Shown: positions 1 to 9,167 of the stretch, piece after piece | How the letters are laid out: the number at the start of each line of letters is the position of its first letter | Position numbering within the stretch: the stretch's first letter is position 1 | NCBI RefSeq assembly: GCF_038024875.1 | Contig: NZ_CP136136.1 | Location: forward strand, 3,224,001 to 3,288,000 | Origin: Gordonia rubripertincta | GTDB lineage: Bacteria; Actinomycetota; Actinomycetes; Mycobacteriales; Mycobacteriaceae | Length of the DNA stretch: 64,000 nucleotides | Direction: 5' to 3' | Program-made: the position numbers and the translations under genes | Notes under the pieces: generated by a model | What the model was told of the DNA's origin: nothing | The model's database searches: none | Seen by the model: only the letters and a program-made list of their open reading frames with translations

Positions 1-1
1 T

Positions 2-364
2 GGCATCAACATCGCCGTCGCCAGCACGTCCGAGCAGCAGGACCTGGCCTGGCAGGCCGCCGAGTGCATCACCAGCGAGGCCTCGCAGAAGAACTTCTCG
101 CTCAACGCGGGTCCGCCTCCGGTGATCGAATCCATCTACGACGACGCCGATTTCCGCCTCGCCTACCCGATGGCGGAGGAGATCAAGCGGCAGCTCCAGC
201 CCGAGCACGCCGCGGTCCGCCCGAAGTCGCCTGACTATCAGGCCATCTCGACCCTGCTACAGGCGAAGCTGAGCCCGGTCGGGGCGTGGGATCCGGAGAC
301 ACTGGTGGACGAACTCGCCGAGGCCGTCCAGAAGGCAATCGACGGGGAAGGGTTGGTTCCGTGA
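2..364 (+). CDS. lpqY: Trehalose-binding lipoprotein LpqY, C-terminal part
   Basis: This is the 3' end of a gene that begins left of the window; about 120 codons are present, read in frame from base 2. LpqY-type proteins are extracellular lipoproteins that capture trehalose released during mycolate transfer and deliver it to SugABC. The visible part resembles the C-terminal lobe of a family 1 sugar-binding protein (tracts such as AAECITSEASQKNF and VIESIYDD), but the identity rests mainly on the sugA-sugB-sugC genes behind it. The TGA stop overlaps the GTG start of the next gene (GTGA), so translation is probably coupled. The lipobox and most of the ligand site lie outside the window. Confidence 0.85.
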   Translation, partial: GINIAVASTSEQQDLAWQAAECITSEASQKNFSLNAGPPPVIESIYDDADFRLAYPMAEEIKRQLQPEHAAVRPKSPDYQAISTLLQAKLSPVGAWDPETLVDELAEAVQKAIDGEGLVP

Positions 365-1584
365 CCGACGACAACACGCCCGGGCTCAGGCCGAACGAGG
401 ACGACTCCGCGGACGAGTCCACGTTCCGTGCCGGCCGTCACGCGTTGCCCGACGATGCGCCGGCCCAGACCGGTCCGATCCCGATAGTGGGGGACAGCCC
501 GCCGGTCTACTCCGACGAGCTGTGGAAGGCCCCTCCGGGAGGCCGCCACGAGGCAGCCACCGGTTCGAATCCGTCGGCGTCGTCGTCGGCGGCGAACCCG
601 GTGGGGTCGGGTCCCGGATCCGTCGGCATCGCACCGTCATCGGGGGCCGCCACCGCGGTCGCCGAACGCTCCCGCGCCGAGGCCGAACCGAAGCCCCGCA
701 AGCGGAGTGAGGGCAAGACCGCCGAACGGCGACTCGCTTTCTGGCTCGTCGCGCCCGCCGCGCTGATGATGCTGCTGGTGACCGGTTACCCGATCATCTA
801 CGCGGTCTGGCTGTCGCTGAACAAGATGAGTCTGTCGGCACCCGGCGAGCGCGAGTTCGTGTGGTTCTCGAACTATGCGACGGTGCTGACCGACAACTAC
901 TGGTGGACGGCCTTCGGCGTCACGGTGGGCATCACGGTCGTGTCGGTGCTCATCGAGCTCGTCCTGGGCATGGCCATCGCGTTGGTCATGCACCGCACCA
1001 TCTTCGGACGCGGCACGATCCGCACGGTGGTCCTGATCCCATACGGCATCGTGACCGTGGCCGCGGCGTTCTCGTGGTACTACGCGTGGACACCGGGCAC
1101 CGGCTACCTGGCCAACCTGCTGCCCGACGGCAGCGCGCCACTGACCGAACAGTGGCCGTCGCTGGCGATCATCGTCCTCGCCGAGGTCTGGAAGACCACG
1201 CCGTTCATGGCGCTGCTGCTGCTGGCGGGTCTGGCCCTGGTGCCCGACGACCTGCTGAAGGCCGCACAGGTCGACGGTGCGGGAGCATGGACGCGCCTGT
1301 GGCGCATCATCCTTCCGCTGATGAAGCCCGCCATCCTCGTCGCGCTGCTGTTCCGCACGCTCGACGCGTTCCGCGTGTTCGACAACATCTACGTGCTCAC
1401 CAGCGGGTCCAACAACACCTACTCGGTGTCGATGCTGGGCTATGACAACCTGTTCGGCGCATTCAATCTGGGCGTCGGATCGGCCATCTCGATCCTGATC
1501 TTCGTCTGCGTGGCGATCATCGCGTTCGTGTTCATCAAGGGGTTCGGCACCGCCGCACCGGGTTCCGACGACGAGGGGAGGTAA
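361..1584 (+). CDS. sugA: Trehalose ABC transporter permease SugA
   Basis: MalF-type permease of the LpqY-SugABC trehalose recycling importer, 407 residues. From about residue 120 it closely follows mycobacterial SugA (AERRLAFWLVAPAA, YAWTPGTGYLANLLP, LDAFRVFDNIYVLT). The EAA loop that docks on the ATPase is at roughly 299-318 (KAAQVDGAGAW then RIILP). The GTG at 361 is chosen because it overlaps the lpqY stop; a longer frame to 286 would run inside lpqY. Odd: about 100 extra N-terminal residues, rich in Pro, Ser, Ala and acidic residues and without a membrane segment, precede the first transmembrane helix. I recall mycobacterial SugA as near 307 residues. This extension is probably disordered and cytoplasmic. 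Confidence 0.95.
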   Translation: MTDDNTPGLRPNEDDSADESTFRAGRHALPDDAPAQTGPIPIVGDSPPVYSDELWKAPPGGRHEAATGSNPSASSSAANPVGSGPGSVGIAPSSGAATAVAERSRAEAEPKPRKRSEGKTAERRLAFWLVAPAALMMLLVTGYPIIYAVWLSLNKMSLSAPGEREFVWFSNYATVLTDNYWWTAFGVTVGITVVSVLIELVLGMAIALVMHRTIFGRGTIRTVVLIPYGIVTVAAAFSWYYAWTPGTGYLANLLPDGSAPLTEQWPSLAIIVLAEVWKTTPFMALLLLAGLALVPDDLLKAAQVDGAGAWTRLWRIILPLMKPAILVALLFRTLDAFRVFDNIYVLTSGSNNTYSVSMLGYDNLFGAFNLGVGSAISILIFVCVAIIAFVFIKGFGTAAPGSDDEGR

Positions 1585-1588
1585 TCCG

Positions 1589-2419
1589 GTGAATTCGAGC
1601 GGAAAATCCAAGGCGTGGTGGTCGATCGCCAACATCCTGGTGATCCTGTACGCACTCATCCCGCTGCTGTGGATCATCAGCCTGTCGTTCAAGCCGGCGT
1701 CGAGCGTGACCGACGGGAAGTTCATCCCGAGTGAGTTCACCCTCGACAACTACAAGTCGATCTTCGAGACCAGCGCCTTCACCTCGGCCTTGATCAACTC
1801 GATCGGCGTCGGTCTGATCACGACCCTCATCGCGGTGATCCTGGGCACCATGGCCGCCTACGCCGTTGCCCGACTGGAGTTCCCGGGCAAGAAGGTCCTC
1901 ATCGGCGCGGCGCTGCTGATCGCGATGTTCCCGCAGATCTCGCTGGTGACACCGCTGTTCAACATCGAGCGTCGGCTGGGTCTCTTCGACACCTGGCCCG
2001 GCCTGATCCTGCCGTACATCACCTTCGCGCTGCCGCTGGCGATCTACACGCTGTCGGCCTTCTTCCGGGAGATCCCCTGGGAGCTGGAGAAGGCGGCGAA
2101 GATGGACGGCGCCACCCCGTGGCAGGCGTTCCGCAAGGTGATCGCGCCGCTGGCCGCGCCGGGCGTGGTGACCGCCGCCATCCTGGTGTTCATCTTCGCC
2201 TGGAACGACCTGCTCCTCGCCCTGTCGCTGACCTCGACCGAACGAGCGATCACCGCCCCGGTGGCCATCGCGAACTTCACCGGCAGCTCGCAGTTCGAGG
2301 AACCGACCGGTTCGATCTCGGCCGCCGCGGTCGTCATCACCATCCCCATCATCATCTTCGTGCTGTTCTTCCAACGTCGAATCGTGGCCGGTCTGACTTC
2401 CGGCGCCGTGAAGGGATAA
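1589..2419 (+). CDS. sugB: Trehalose ABC transporter permease SugB
   Basis: MalG-type permease, 276 residues, partner of SugA. It has an N-terminal transmembrane helix (IANILVILYALIPLLWI), a periplasmic stretch, then a five-helix core. The EAA loop lies near 166-187 (LEKAAKMDGATPWQAF). The C-terminus (FQRRIVAGLTSGAVKG) is the SugB ending. The GTG start at 1589 is preceded by a strong ribosome site, GAGGGGAGG, at 1573-1581. It begins 4 bp after sugA, within one operon. Length and sequence agree with the M. tuberculosis protein, so function is confident by family and context. Confidence 0.95.
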   Translation: MNSSGKSKAWWSIANILVILYALIPLLWIISLSFKPASSVTDGKFIPSEFTLDNYKSIFETSAFTSALINSIGVGLITTLIAVILGTMAAYAVARLEFPGKKVLIGAALLIAMFPQISLVTPLFNIERRLGLFDTWPGLILPYITFALPLAIYTLSAFFREIPWELEKAAKMDGATPWQAFRKVIAPLAAPGVVTAAILVFIFAWNDLLLALSLTSTERAITAPVAIANFTGSSQFEEPTGSISAAAVVITIPIIIFVLFFQRRIVAGLTSGAVKG

Positions 2420-2422
2420 CCC

Positions 2423-3604
<1,182 letters not shown>

Positions 3605-3635
3605 TCCGGGTCCGCGTCACGTCGCTGCGCGACCA

Positions 3636-4493
3636 CTACCGCCGCTTGCGGTCGGAGTGGTCGCGCAGTTCGTCGAAGACCTTCTCGTCCCAGACGTGCC
3701 TACGCACCAGGCGATAGCGTTCGCAGGCCACCCACATGTACAGCTCGGCGTCGCTGGTCAGGTCGTCGCGGATACCCGCCCGGCGGGCCATGCGGACGAC
3801 GGGCAGGAACTCCTCACCGAACCAGCGTCGGGCGACCTCGGTACGACTCAGGAACTCGCCGAGCTCCTGGGAGAGCCGGAAACCCCACGCCTCCACGTTC
3901 TCCGCGAGTTCGGCGTAGTCGAAGGCGTCGGTCAGTTTGATCGCCTCGGCCTGTGCTCCCTCGAGCGGGACCCGCGACAGGAACAATCGCCGGTGGTCCT
4001 TGAGGATCAGGTCCGACGGTGCGTTGATGCCCTCCGGTGAGATGCGCGTGTGGATCTCGGTCACGTAGGCGTCGATGGTGGTCAGGTTGCGCGCGATGGC
4101 GATCGACACGCGGTGGTGCCCGTCGATGACGAAGTGCATCGAGCCGACCCGGTAGAGCTGCACCGGCGGCACCGACTCGCCCCGACGCTGGGCGGCGGCG
4201 ATCCGCTGCCACCGCTCCCGCATGTGTGACGAGGTGGGGCGGAAGTAACGGTCGAAATCCTTGGTGCGGTCGACGCTTCCGACGATCGAGGACACCTCGA
4301 CGACCTGGAGTCCGAGCACGGTCTTGCCCGTCACGCCGAGCGCGGCGACGACCTCGTCGAAAGGCAGGACGGTGTTGACGTCCGCGGGTTGCCGCATGAA
4401 CCACTGAGCGAGTCGGGCGCGTTCGGCCTGGCGTCGTAGCCGGGCGAAGTCGTATTCGGCGTCGGCTTCGGGGAATCCGGTGTCACGCGCCAT
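3636..4493 (-). CDS. ParB-like nuclease-fold protein
   Basis: 285 residues. The central part matches the ParB/sulfiredoxin N-terminal fold: the signature DGHHR is at 124-128 (FVIDGHHRVSIAIAR), after a predicted recognition of conserved parameters (PPVQLYRVG). Proteins of this sort are often annotated as chromosome partitioning ParB, but there is no clear helix-turn-helix and no parA beside it, so a role in segregation is not supported. The ParB fold can bind or hydrolyse CTP and some members are nucleases; which applies here is unknown. It overlaps the upstream phosphoesterase gene by 11 bp, so the two are co-translated. Confidence 0.6.
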   Translation of the reverse strand: MARDTGFPEADAEYDFARLRRQAERARLAQWFMRQPADVNTVLPFDEVVAALGVTGKTVLGLQVVEVSSIVGSVDRTKDFDRYFRPTSSHMRERWQRIAAAQRRGESVPPVQLYRVGSMHFVIDGHHRVSIAIARNLTTIDAYVTEIHTRISPEGINAPSDLILKDHRRLFLSRVPLEGAQAEAIKLTDAFDYAELAENVEAWGFRLSQELGEFLSRTEVARRWFGEEFLPVVRMARRAGIRDDLTSDAELYMWVACERYRLVRRHVWDEKVFDELRDHSDRKRR

Positions 4494-5187
4494 GTCTGCG
4501 CCTCACGATCTCCACCTTCCGCGTCGCCGGATCGATGTCGAACTGGCAGAAGCCCACGACGTTCATCGACGTCGTCGTCTCGCCGATCGGTAGGTCGGGC
4601 GGACGGCTGCCGTAGGGGTGGACGTGACCGTGCACGAGCAGCGTCGGGCGCAATGCGCGCACGAGCGGGTGATAGCAGTCGAAACCCCGATGGGGTGTGT
4701 CGTCGGCGTCGCCGACGCCGCGGGCGGGACTGTGGGTGAGCAGGATGTCGGTGCCGCCCCCGTTGGCCAGGGCGGGTTTCGACAGGACGTTCCCGCAGCG
4801 CAGCCGCATCGATCGCAGTCTTTGGTGGATGTCGGTGTACTGGTTGGTCCCGCCGTTGTAGCAGCGGCTGCCGCCGAGTCCGCTGATCCGCAGTCCGGCG
4901 ACCGTCACCGTGCGGCCGTCGGCGTTGATGCCGCCGCACGGACCCGGGTCCTCGGTGGGGAGTCCCGCGCGGGTCCAGCCGGTGCGCCCGCGACGGTAGC
5001 CCCGTAGCTCTCGGTCGTGGTTGCCGGGAACGTAGACGCACGGGGCATCGCACAGCGTCGACAGGATCTCGAGATAGTCGAACGGGAGGTCGCCGGCACC
5101 CAGGATGAGGTCGGGGCGCCCCTCGATACCGACGCCGTAGGTGAGAGAGTCCACCACCTCGTCGGCGACCGCCAGAACCCGGACCAT
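4483..5187 (-). CDS. Calcineurin-type metallophosphoesterase
   Basis: 234 residues with the metallophosphoesterase motifs in order: Asp9 in VLAVADEV, GAGDLP around 30-35, GNHD at 55-58, LLTHSPARG near 160 and VHGHVHPYG near 195. The first motif is usually D-x-H; here it reads D9-E-V, so the first-metal His is absent. These enzymes cleave phosphomono- or diesters of nucleotides or proteins using two metals. Substrate unknown. It is the first gene of a two-gene unit with the ParB-like gene (11-bp overlap) and is divergent from the SUFU gene. Confidence 0.7.
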   Translation of the reverse strand: MVRVLAVADEVVDSLTYGVGIEGRPDLILGAGDLPFDYLEILSTLCDAPCVYVPGNHDRELRGYRRGRTGWTRAGLPTEDPGPCGGINADGRTVTVAGLRISGLGGSRCYNGGTNQYTDIHQRLRSMRLRCGNVLSKPALANGGGTDILLTHSPARGVGDADDTPHRGFDCYHPLVRALRPTLLVHGHVHPYGSRPPDLPIGETTTSMNVVGFCQFDIDPATRKVEIVRRRHGA

Positions 5188-5232
5188 TGCTCCAGGCTAG
5201 ACGAGGGCTCACAACGGTCGCAGTCTCCTCGG

Positions 5233-5245
5233 TAGCCTGTCGGAC
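5233..5245 (+). promoter_or_regulatory. Putative -10 box for a leaderless SUFU-gene transcript
   Basis: TAGCCT at 5233-5238 fits the actinobacterial TANNNT -10 pattern and ends 7 nt before the GTG at 5246. There is no purine-rich ribosome site between them, so the mRNA probably begins at or next to the start codon. Confidence 0.4.
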
Positions 5246-5836
5246 GTGACTGAAGCGGTGACCGACCTCGTCGGAAAACATCTCCGGGACCGGATGGGCG
5301 CCGAACCACAGCGGGCGTCGGTGACGTTCCTCGGTGTCGAACCGATCGATGTACTGCGATTCGTGCTGGGCGACGCCACCCCCGGCGAGCTGGTCTACGT
5401 GACGTCCGGATGCGCACGCCACCCGATGTCCGATCCGACCGATCTCCACGCCGACCCGGTGAAGGGACCGCGCGCCGAACTGGTCGTACGGATGCACGCG
5501 GGTTCGACGCTCCCGGGCCTGCACAAGCGCATGGCGACGCTGGCGGCCGCGCCGGCCGTCGAGGGACTGATCCTCGACGCCAATGCGCTCGTCGATCTGG
5601 GCGAGCCGCTGTGGGACGGCGCCACCTGCACGGCGGTGCTGCTGTCCGCCGATGAACTCGGCGAGGTCGAGCTGCCCGTTCCGATGGACCCGGTCCGTCT
5701 GCTCCGGGCGGTGCCGATCACCGCGAACGAGGCGGCCTGGGTGCGGCTCAAGGGTGCAGACGCCCTCCGGGACGCGTGGCGGGAGGCCGGGATCGATGTC
5801 ATGGAGCCGAATCGCGCCTCCGCCACGCCCGGCTGA
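5246..5836 (+). CDS. Suppressor-of-fused (SUFU) domain protein
   Basis: 196 residues with no signal peptide or membrane segment. The pattern (LGVEPIDVLRFVLGD, ELVYVTSGCARHPM, then ELVVRMHAG and the ending ITANEAAWVRLKGADAL) resembles bacterial SUFU-domain proteins, which in bacteria are often immunity or adaptor proteins; no toxin gene is adjacent here. It starts with GTG, probably without a leader. The methyltransferase gene follows after 36 bp, so the two may be transcribed together. Function unknown beyond the fold; I assign the family by resemblance only. Confidence 0.55.
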   Translation: MTEAVTDLVGKHLRDRMGAEPQRASVTFLGVEPIDVLRFVLGDATPGELVYVTSGCARHPMSDPTDLHADPVKGPRAELVVRMHAGSTLPGLHKRMATLAAAPAVEGLILDANALVDLGEPLWDGATCTAVLLSADELGEVELPVPMDPVRLLRAVPITANEAAWVRLKGADALRDAWREAGIDVMEPNRASATPG

Positions 5837-5872
5837 GGTTTCACGACTGCTGCCCGGGGGAACGATGCACTG

Positions 5873-6646
5873 GTGACGCTGACATCTGCATCGCCCGCAA
5901 CGCCGCGGGGCACCATCGCCGCCTCCGGGTTCGCCACCTCTACGGTCGGCGAGGTGTATCTGCCCCAGCAGGACACCGAACTGCTCATCGAGATGGTGCG
6001 TTCCCTGGGCGTGGACGGCAAGAACGTCCTCGACCTGTGTACCGGTAGCGGTGCGATCGCGATCGCCGCCGCGCGTCGGGGCGCAGCCGAGGTCACCGCC
6101 GTCGACGCCTCCGCCGACGCGGTTGCCTACGCTCGCCGGGCTTCGATGACGGCCGGGGTGTCCGTCACCGTCGAACACGGAGATCTGACCCGCCACGTCG
6201 GGCAGTACGACGTCGTCACCTGCAACCCTCCCTACGTACCGACACCCCCGGTCGACGATCCCCGTTACCACCCGGCGGGTCCGTCGCATGCCTGGGATGC
6301 CGGCCTCGACGGTCGGGCGGTGTTGGACCTCCTGTGTGCACACGTCCCGACGCTGCTGCGTCCCGGCGGGGCGTTCCTGCTGGTGCATTCCGAGTTCGCC
6401 GACGAGGACGCGTCGCTGCGGGCTCTTCGTGCCGGTGGTCTGCACGCCGAGGTCGTCTCGGAGCGGTTCATCCCGTTCGGTCCGGTCATGACCGCCCGGG
6501 CCGAGTGGCTCGAGGAACGCGGACTGCTCGAGCGCGGATGTCGCATCGAGCGACTGGTCGGCATCGCGGCCGTCGCACCGGGCGGCGAGAAGGTCGACGG
6601 GAAGCCGGCAGAGGGTCACACTGCTGAAACGGAACCGTTGGCATGA
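5873..6646 (+). CDS. HemK/MTQ2-like class I SAM-dependent methyltransferase
   Basis: 257 residues. SAM-binding motif I is VLDLCTGSGAIAIAAA at 52-67, an acidic post-motif follows (VTAVDAS), and the catalytic NPPY is N118-P-P-Y121, followed by VP. NPPY enzymes methylate amide or amino nitrogens; relatives modify the Gln of release-factor GGQ loops. A true prmC is present at 48.6 kb beside prfA, so this paralogue probably has another substrate. It lacks the PrmC N-terminal helical domain. The start GTG at 5873 is the only near candidate. The stop overlaps the CDGSH start (ATGA), which ties the two products together. Confidence 0.75.
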   Translation: MTLTSASPATPRGTIAASGFATSTVGEVYLPQQDTELLIEMVRSLGVDGKNVLDLCTGSGAIAIAAARRGAAEVTAVDASADAVAYARRASMTAGVSVTVEHGDLTRHVGQYDVVTCNPPYVPTPPVDDPRYHPAGPSHAWDAGLDGRAVLDLLCAHVPTLLRPGGAFLLVHSEFADEDASLRALRAGGLHAEVVSERFIPFGPVMTARAEWLEERGLLERGCRIERLVGIAAVAPGGEKVDGKPAEGHTAETEPLA

Positions 6647-6885
6647 CCATGGAGGACGTCACCGTGGCGCGAACCGAGAACGGCGCGGGCGCCGAACGCA
6701 CCGCGGTGCGGGTCGTCCGCGGGGGACCGGTGCTCGTCGAAGGACCGGTCGACATCGAACTCCCCGACGGCTGCCACGTGCAGTCCGACCGCTTCATGGT
6801 CGCCATCTGCGCGTGCGGGCGCAGCAAGAACTACCCGCTGTGTGACACCAGCCATCGGAAACGGCGTCGGCGTTCGGCTGACTAG
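6643..6885 (+). CDS. CDGSH-type iron-sulfur protein
   Basis: 80 residues with one iron-sulfur motif near the C-terminus: C56-A-C58-G-R-S-K-N-Y-P-L-C67-D-T-S-H71. This is the 3Cys-1His [2Fe-2S] ligand set of CDGSH proteins, with Thr in place of the usual Gly of CDGSH. The first half (VVRGGPVLVEGPVDIELPDG) matches the small beta-cap that precedes the cluster in bacterial single-motif members. Such proteins carry electrons or transfer clusters. It overlaps the methyltransferase by 4 bp and converges on the haem-oxygenase-like gene with only 9 bp between stops. A second Met at 6649 could be the true start. Confidence 0.85.
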   Translation: MTMEDVTVARTENGAGAERTAVRVVRGGPVLVEGPVDIELPDGCHVQSDRFMVAICACGRSKNYPLCDTSHRKRRRRSAD

Positions 6886-6894
6886 TTCGTCCTT

Positions 6895-7953
6895 TTAGAT
6901 CCCGGGGAAGGCGCTCTCACCGCGTTCCCAGGCGCCCATGACGTGCGCCTCGAGGGCGTTCTCGACGAACAGGAAGGCGCGGATCCCGAAGATGACGTCG
7001 GCCTCGGCACTCGGGTCCTGCCGGACCAGGTCGCCGACGACGTCGGTGCGCAGGATCTGCTCGTGAACCGCGTCGGCCTCGACGTGTTCGCGGTAGAAGT
7101 GTCGGCAGGCCTCGGGTGCGTCGAGCCGTTCGAGTCCGGCGAGGAGTCGCTGGGACCCGGGCGACGAGGTGATCTCGGTGGCCGCGAGATGGCCGACGGC
7201 CGCACCGCGGTAGCGGCGGTGCAGGCCGAACAGTGACATCAGGTTCACCGGCGTCAGGGCCGCGGCGGGGACGGTGTCGAGGTAGCCGAGATAGTCGGCG
7301 GACAGGTCCGACGCGCGGAGCAGGTCGGCGAAGAGCTCCTGGTGAACGGAACGACCGCGACCACCCCCGAACTCGTCGAACTCGACTGCGACAAAGGACG
7401 CCTTGGCCTGCCCGCGGAGTCGCGGGATCGCCCAGGCGTGCGGATCGGCCTCCTTGAGGTGATACAGCGACCGCAGCGCGAACATCTGCCGGTACTGCTC
7501 CCAGGTCCCGTTGTCACGGAGGAAGTACGACGCGCCGTCGCCGTCCAGATCCTCGATGCAGAGTTCGTCCATCTCGGCCTGCACCGATTCGTCCTGGGCG
7601 GCCGCGGGGACGTCGCGGTGGATGGCCTGCAGGAACCGTCGCTCGAGACCGGCTCGCAGCGACAGGAGCGCCGGCTGCCACTCCCAGGTGGCATCCGCGT
7701 CGGCGAATCCCACGTAGTGCATCTCGTAGCAGAGGTACAGCGCCAGCTGCAGGTCGTCGCCGTAGGGATCGCTGGTGAACAGGTCTACGTCGAGCAGCGC
7801 GACCGGCATCTCGACCGTCGGATCGTCGGGATCGCTGCGCAGGAGGTCGATCACCGCTCGGGACAGCGGACCGCGGGCGCCGGGCAGCGTCGGAACACGA
7901 AAGACCCCATCCGTCGTCGGATCGGTTGCTATCGCCTCAGCTGACACCAGCAC
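6895..7953 (-). CDS. Haem-oxygenase-like iron-containing redox enzyme
   Basis: 352 residues, resembling the iron-containing redox enzyme family (haem-oxygenase-like diiron oxidases, related to UndA, SznF and CADD). Candidate metal ligands lie on three helices: E77-x-H79 in CYEMHY, E191/D193/E194 and H204 around EFDEFGGGRG, and H290-x-E292-x-D294-x2-H297 in EHVEADAVHE. The ligand assignment is inference. Members activate O2 to oxidise or fragment amines and acids; the substrate here is unknown. GTG at 7953 is used, but GTG 7947 is better placed behind the GGAGG site. Convergent with the CDGSH gene, a plausible electron donor. Confidence 0.75.
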   Translation of the reverse strand: MLVSAEAIATDPTTDGVFRVPTLPGARGPLSRAVIDLLRSDPDDPTVEMPVALLDVDLFTSDPYGDDLQLALYLCYEMHYVGFADADATWEWQPALLSLRAGLERRFLQAIHRDVPAAAQDESVQAEMDELCIEDLDGDGASYFLRDNGTWEQYRQMFALRSLYHLKEADPHAWAIPRLRGQAKASFVAVEFDEFGGGRGRSVHQELFADLLRASDLSADYLGYLDTVPAAALTPVNLMSLFGLHRRYRGAAVGHLAATEITSSPGSQRLLAGLERLDAPEACRHFYREHVEADAVHEQILRTDVVGDLVRQDPSAEADVIFGIRAFLFVENALEAHVMGAWERGESAFPGI

Positions 7954-8058
7954 TCCCTCCAGTTCGTTGTCCGTAGTGGACGCAAGGTCCTCGATTGCCC
8001 CCGGAGCACGTGCCTCAAACCTGGACGTGCACCGTCGCCCTCCCAGGATAGGCCCGCG

Positions 8059-8703
8059 TCATCCGGTCTTGAGCTCGTCGAGCAGGTCTTTGTCGAGCGA
8101 CGCGCGCACCAGGGCGGCGGCGAGGACCGCGGGCCTGCCGCCGGCGAGGTCCGCGAGACGGTCGGGGTCGTCGGGCAGTCCGAGGTCCTTCGCGGCAGCG
8201 AGGGCTCGCTTGTCGAAATGCGGTGCGGCCCAATCCCACACGGACTGCACCTCGCGCAGGAAGATGTCGGCGCCCACCGGGCCGATACCGGTGAACTCCT
8301 GCACCAGCTTCGCGGCGGCATCCGGGTCGGAGTCGGCCTTCTGCGCGAGCTCGCGGAGATCTCCGTGGTAGTCGTCGACGACCTTCTTGCCTGCCTCCAT
8401 GAGTCGGGTGGCGGTGCTCTCGTCGTAGCGCTTGTAGTGTCCGCGGCCCAGTGCGTCGACGAGGCTCTGCCACGACGCCCGTGCCATCTTCTCGGGCGTG
8501 CGATACCCGGCGGCGAACAGCTCGCGAGCCGCGGCGACCGCGATGTCGGCGGAGATGCGCGTACTCAGCAGGAGCGACAGGACCAGGAGTTCGAAGAGCG
8601 GCGACGGGGTGTCCTTCAGCGTGATCCCCGCGTCCTCGGCGTAGGTCCGTCCGGCGCGCGCCATCAGGGCCTCGACGGTGGCATCGGTGTCGGTGGTGCT
8701 CAT
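8059..8703 (-). CDS. HhH-GPD family endonuclease III-like DNA glycosylase
   Basis: 214 residues. The helix-hairpin-helix is FTGIGPVGADIF at about 137-148 and the conserved Asp of the GPD signature is probably D164 in PHFDKRAL. Endonuclease III has a catalytic Lys inside the hairpin (GRKTAN); here the same place reads GPVGAD, and there is no C-terminal four-Cys iron-sulfur loop. I infer a monofunctional glycosylase, or a protein that has lost lyase activity. The upstream Leu-rich segment (ELLVLSLLLSTRISADIA) corresponds to the usual substrate-loop helix. It stands alone on this strand, 105 bp from its neighbour. Confidence 0.7.
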   Translation of the reverse strand: MSTTDTDATVEALMARAGRTYAEDAGITLKDTPSPLFELLVLSLLLSTRISADIAVAAARELFAAGYRTPEKMARASWQSLVDALGRGHYKRYDESTATRLMEAGKKVVDDYHGDLRELAQKADSDPDAAAKLVQEFTGIGPVGADIFLREVQSVWDWAAPHFDKRALAAAKDLGLPDDPDRLADLAGGRPAVLAAALVRASLDKDLLDELKTG

Positions 8704-8790
8704 GCGAGATGACTACCCGGTGCGGTCACGGGACAATCACGCTCCCGGCGGATCCGTTCACGTCCGGTCGCCGACAGTCGCGCACCGCGG

Positions 8791-9167
8791 TTACTTGAAG
8801 GGGTTGAGTGTGCGACCGAGGAAGTAGCCGATACGTCCGGGGATGGGGTGCATGGCTGCCGCGGACACCTTGTTGACGACACCGGGGATGCAGACGGGTT
8901 TTCCCGCGGAGACCGCAGCCCAGCCTTCCCGGACGACGTCTTCGGGTATCTGCCACAGGAACCCCGGCAGTCGGTCTGCGGCGTCGCGGGTGCCCATGAC
9001 GTCATGGAATTAGCTGTGGGTGAAGCCAGGACAACACAGTGCTGTCACGTGGATTCCGAATGGCTTGAGCTCCATGTCGAGCGATTGCGACATGTTCAGC
9101 ACGCGGTTCCGATTCCCGCGGAGGCGCCGGTGACCAGGGCGGTGCGTCGACGATCGTTCACGGTCAT
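8791..9167 (-). pseudogene. Decayed short-chain dehydrogenase, internal deletion and nonsense codon
   Basis: Reading the minus strand from ATG 9167 gives the start of an SDR, with VTGASAGIG (the TGxxxGxG cofactor site), then the frame is lost. The following bases encode, in another frame, the SDR segment NMSQSLDMELKPFGIHVTAL and PGFTHS, then a TAA (plus-strand 9010-9012) where homologues usually have Glu, then FHDVMGT and the usual C-terminus to the TGA at 8791. About 130 residues, including the NNAG and YxxxK region, are missing. The ATG overlaps the hydrolase stop, so the gene was once the second cistron of that operon. Confidence 0.8.

Noticed and set aside
286..360. Upstream GTG of sugA at 286
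   Set aside because: It lies inside lpqY; GTG 361 overlaps the lpqY stop by 4 bp, the usual coupling in this operon.
4331..6619. A 762-codon minus-strand frame across several genes
   Set aside because: It runs antisense to the methyltransferase and SUFU genes and out of frame through the phosphoesterase; composition is Arg/His/Gly-rich and no domain is seen.
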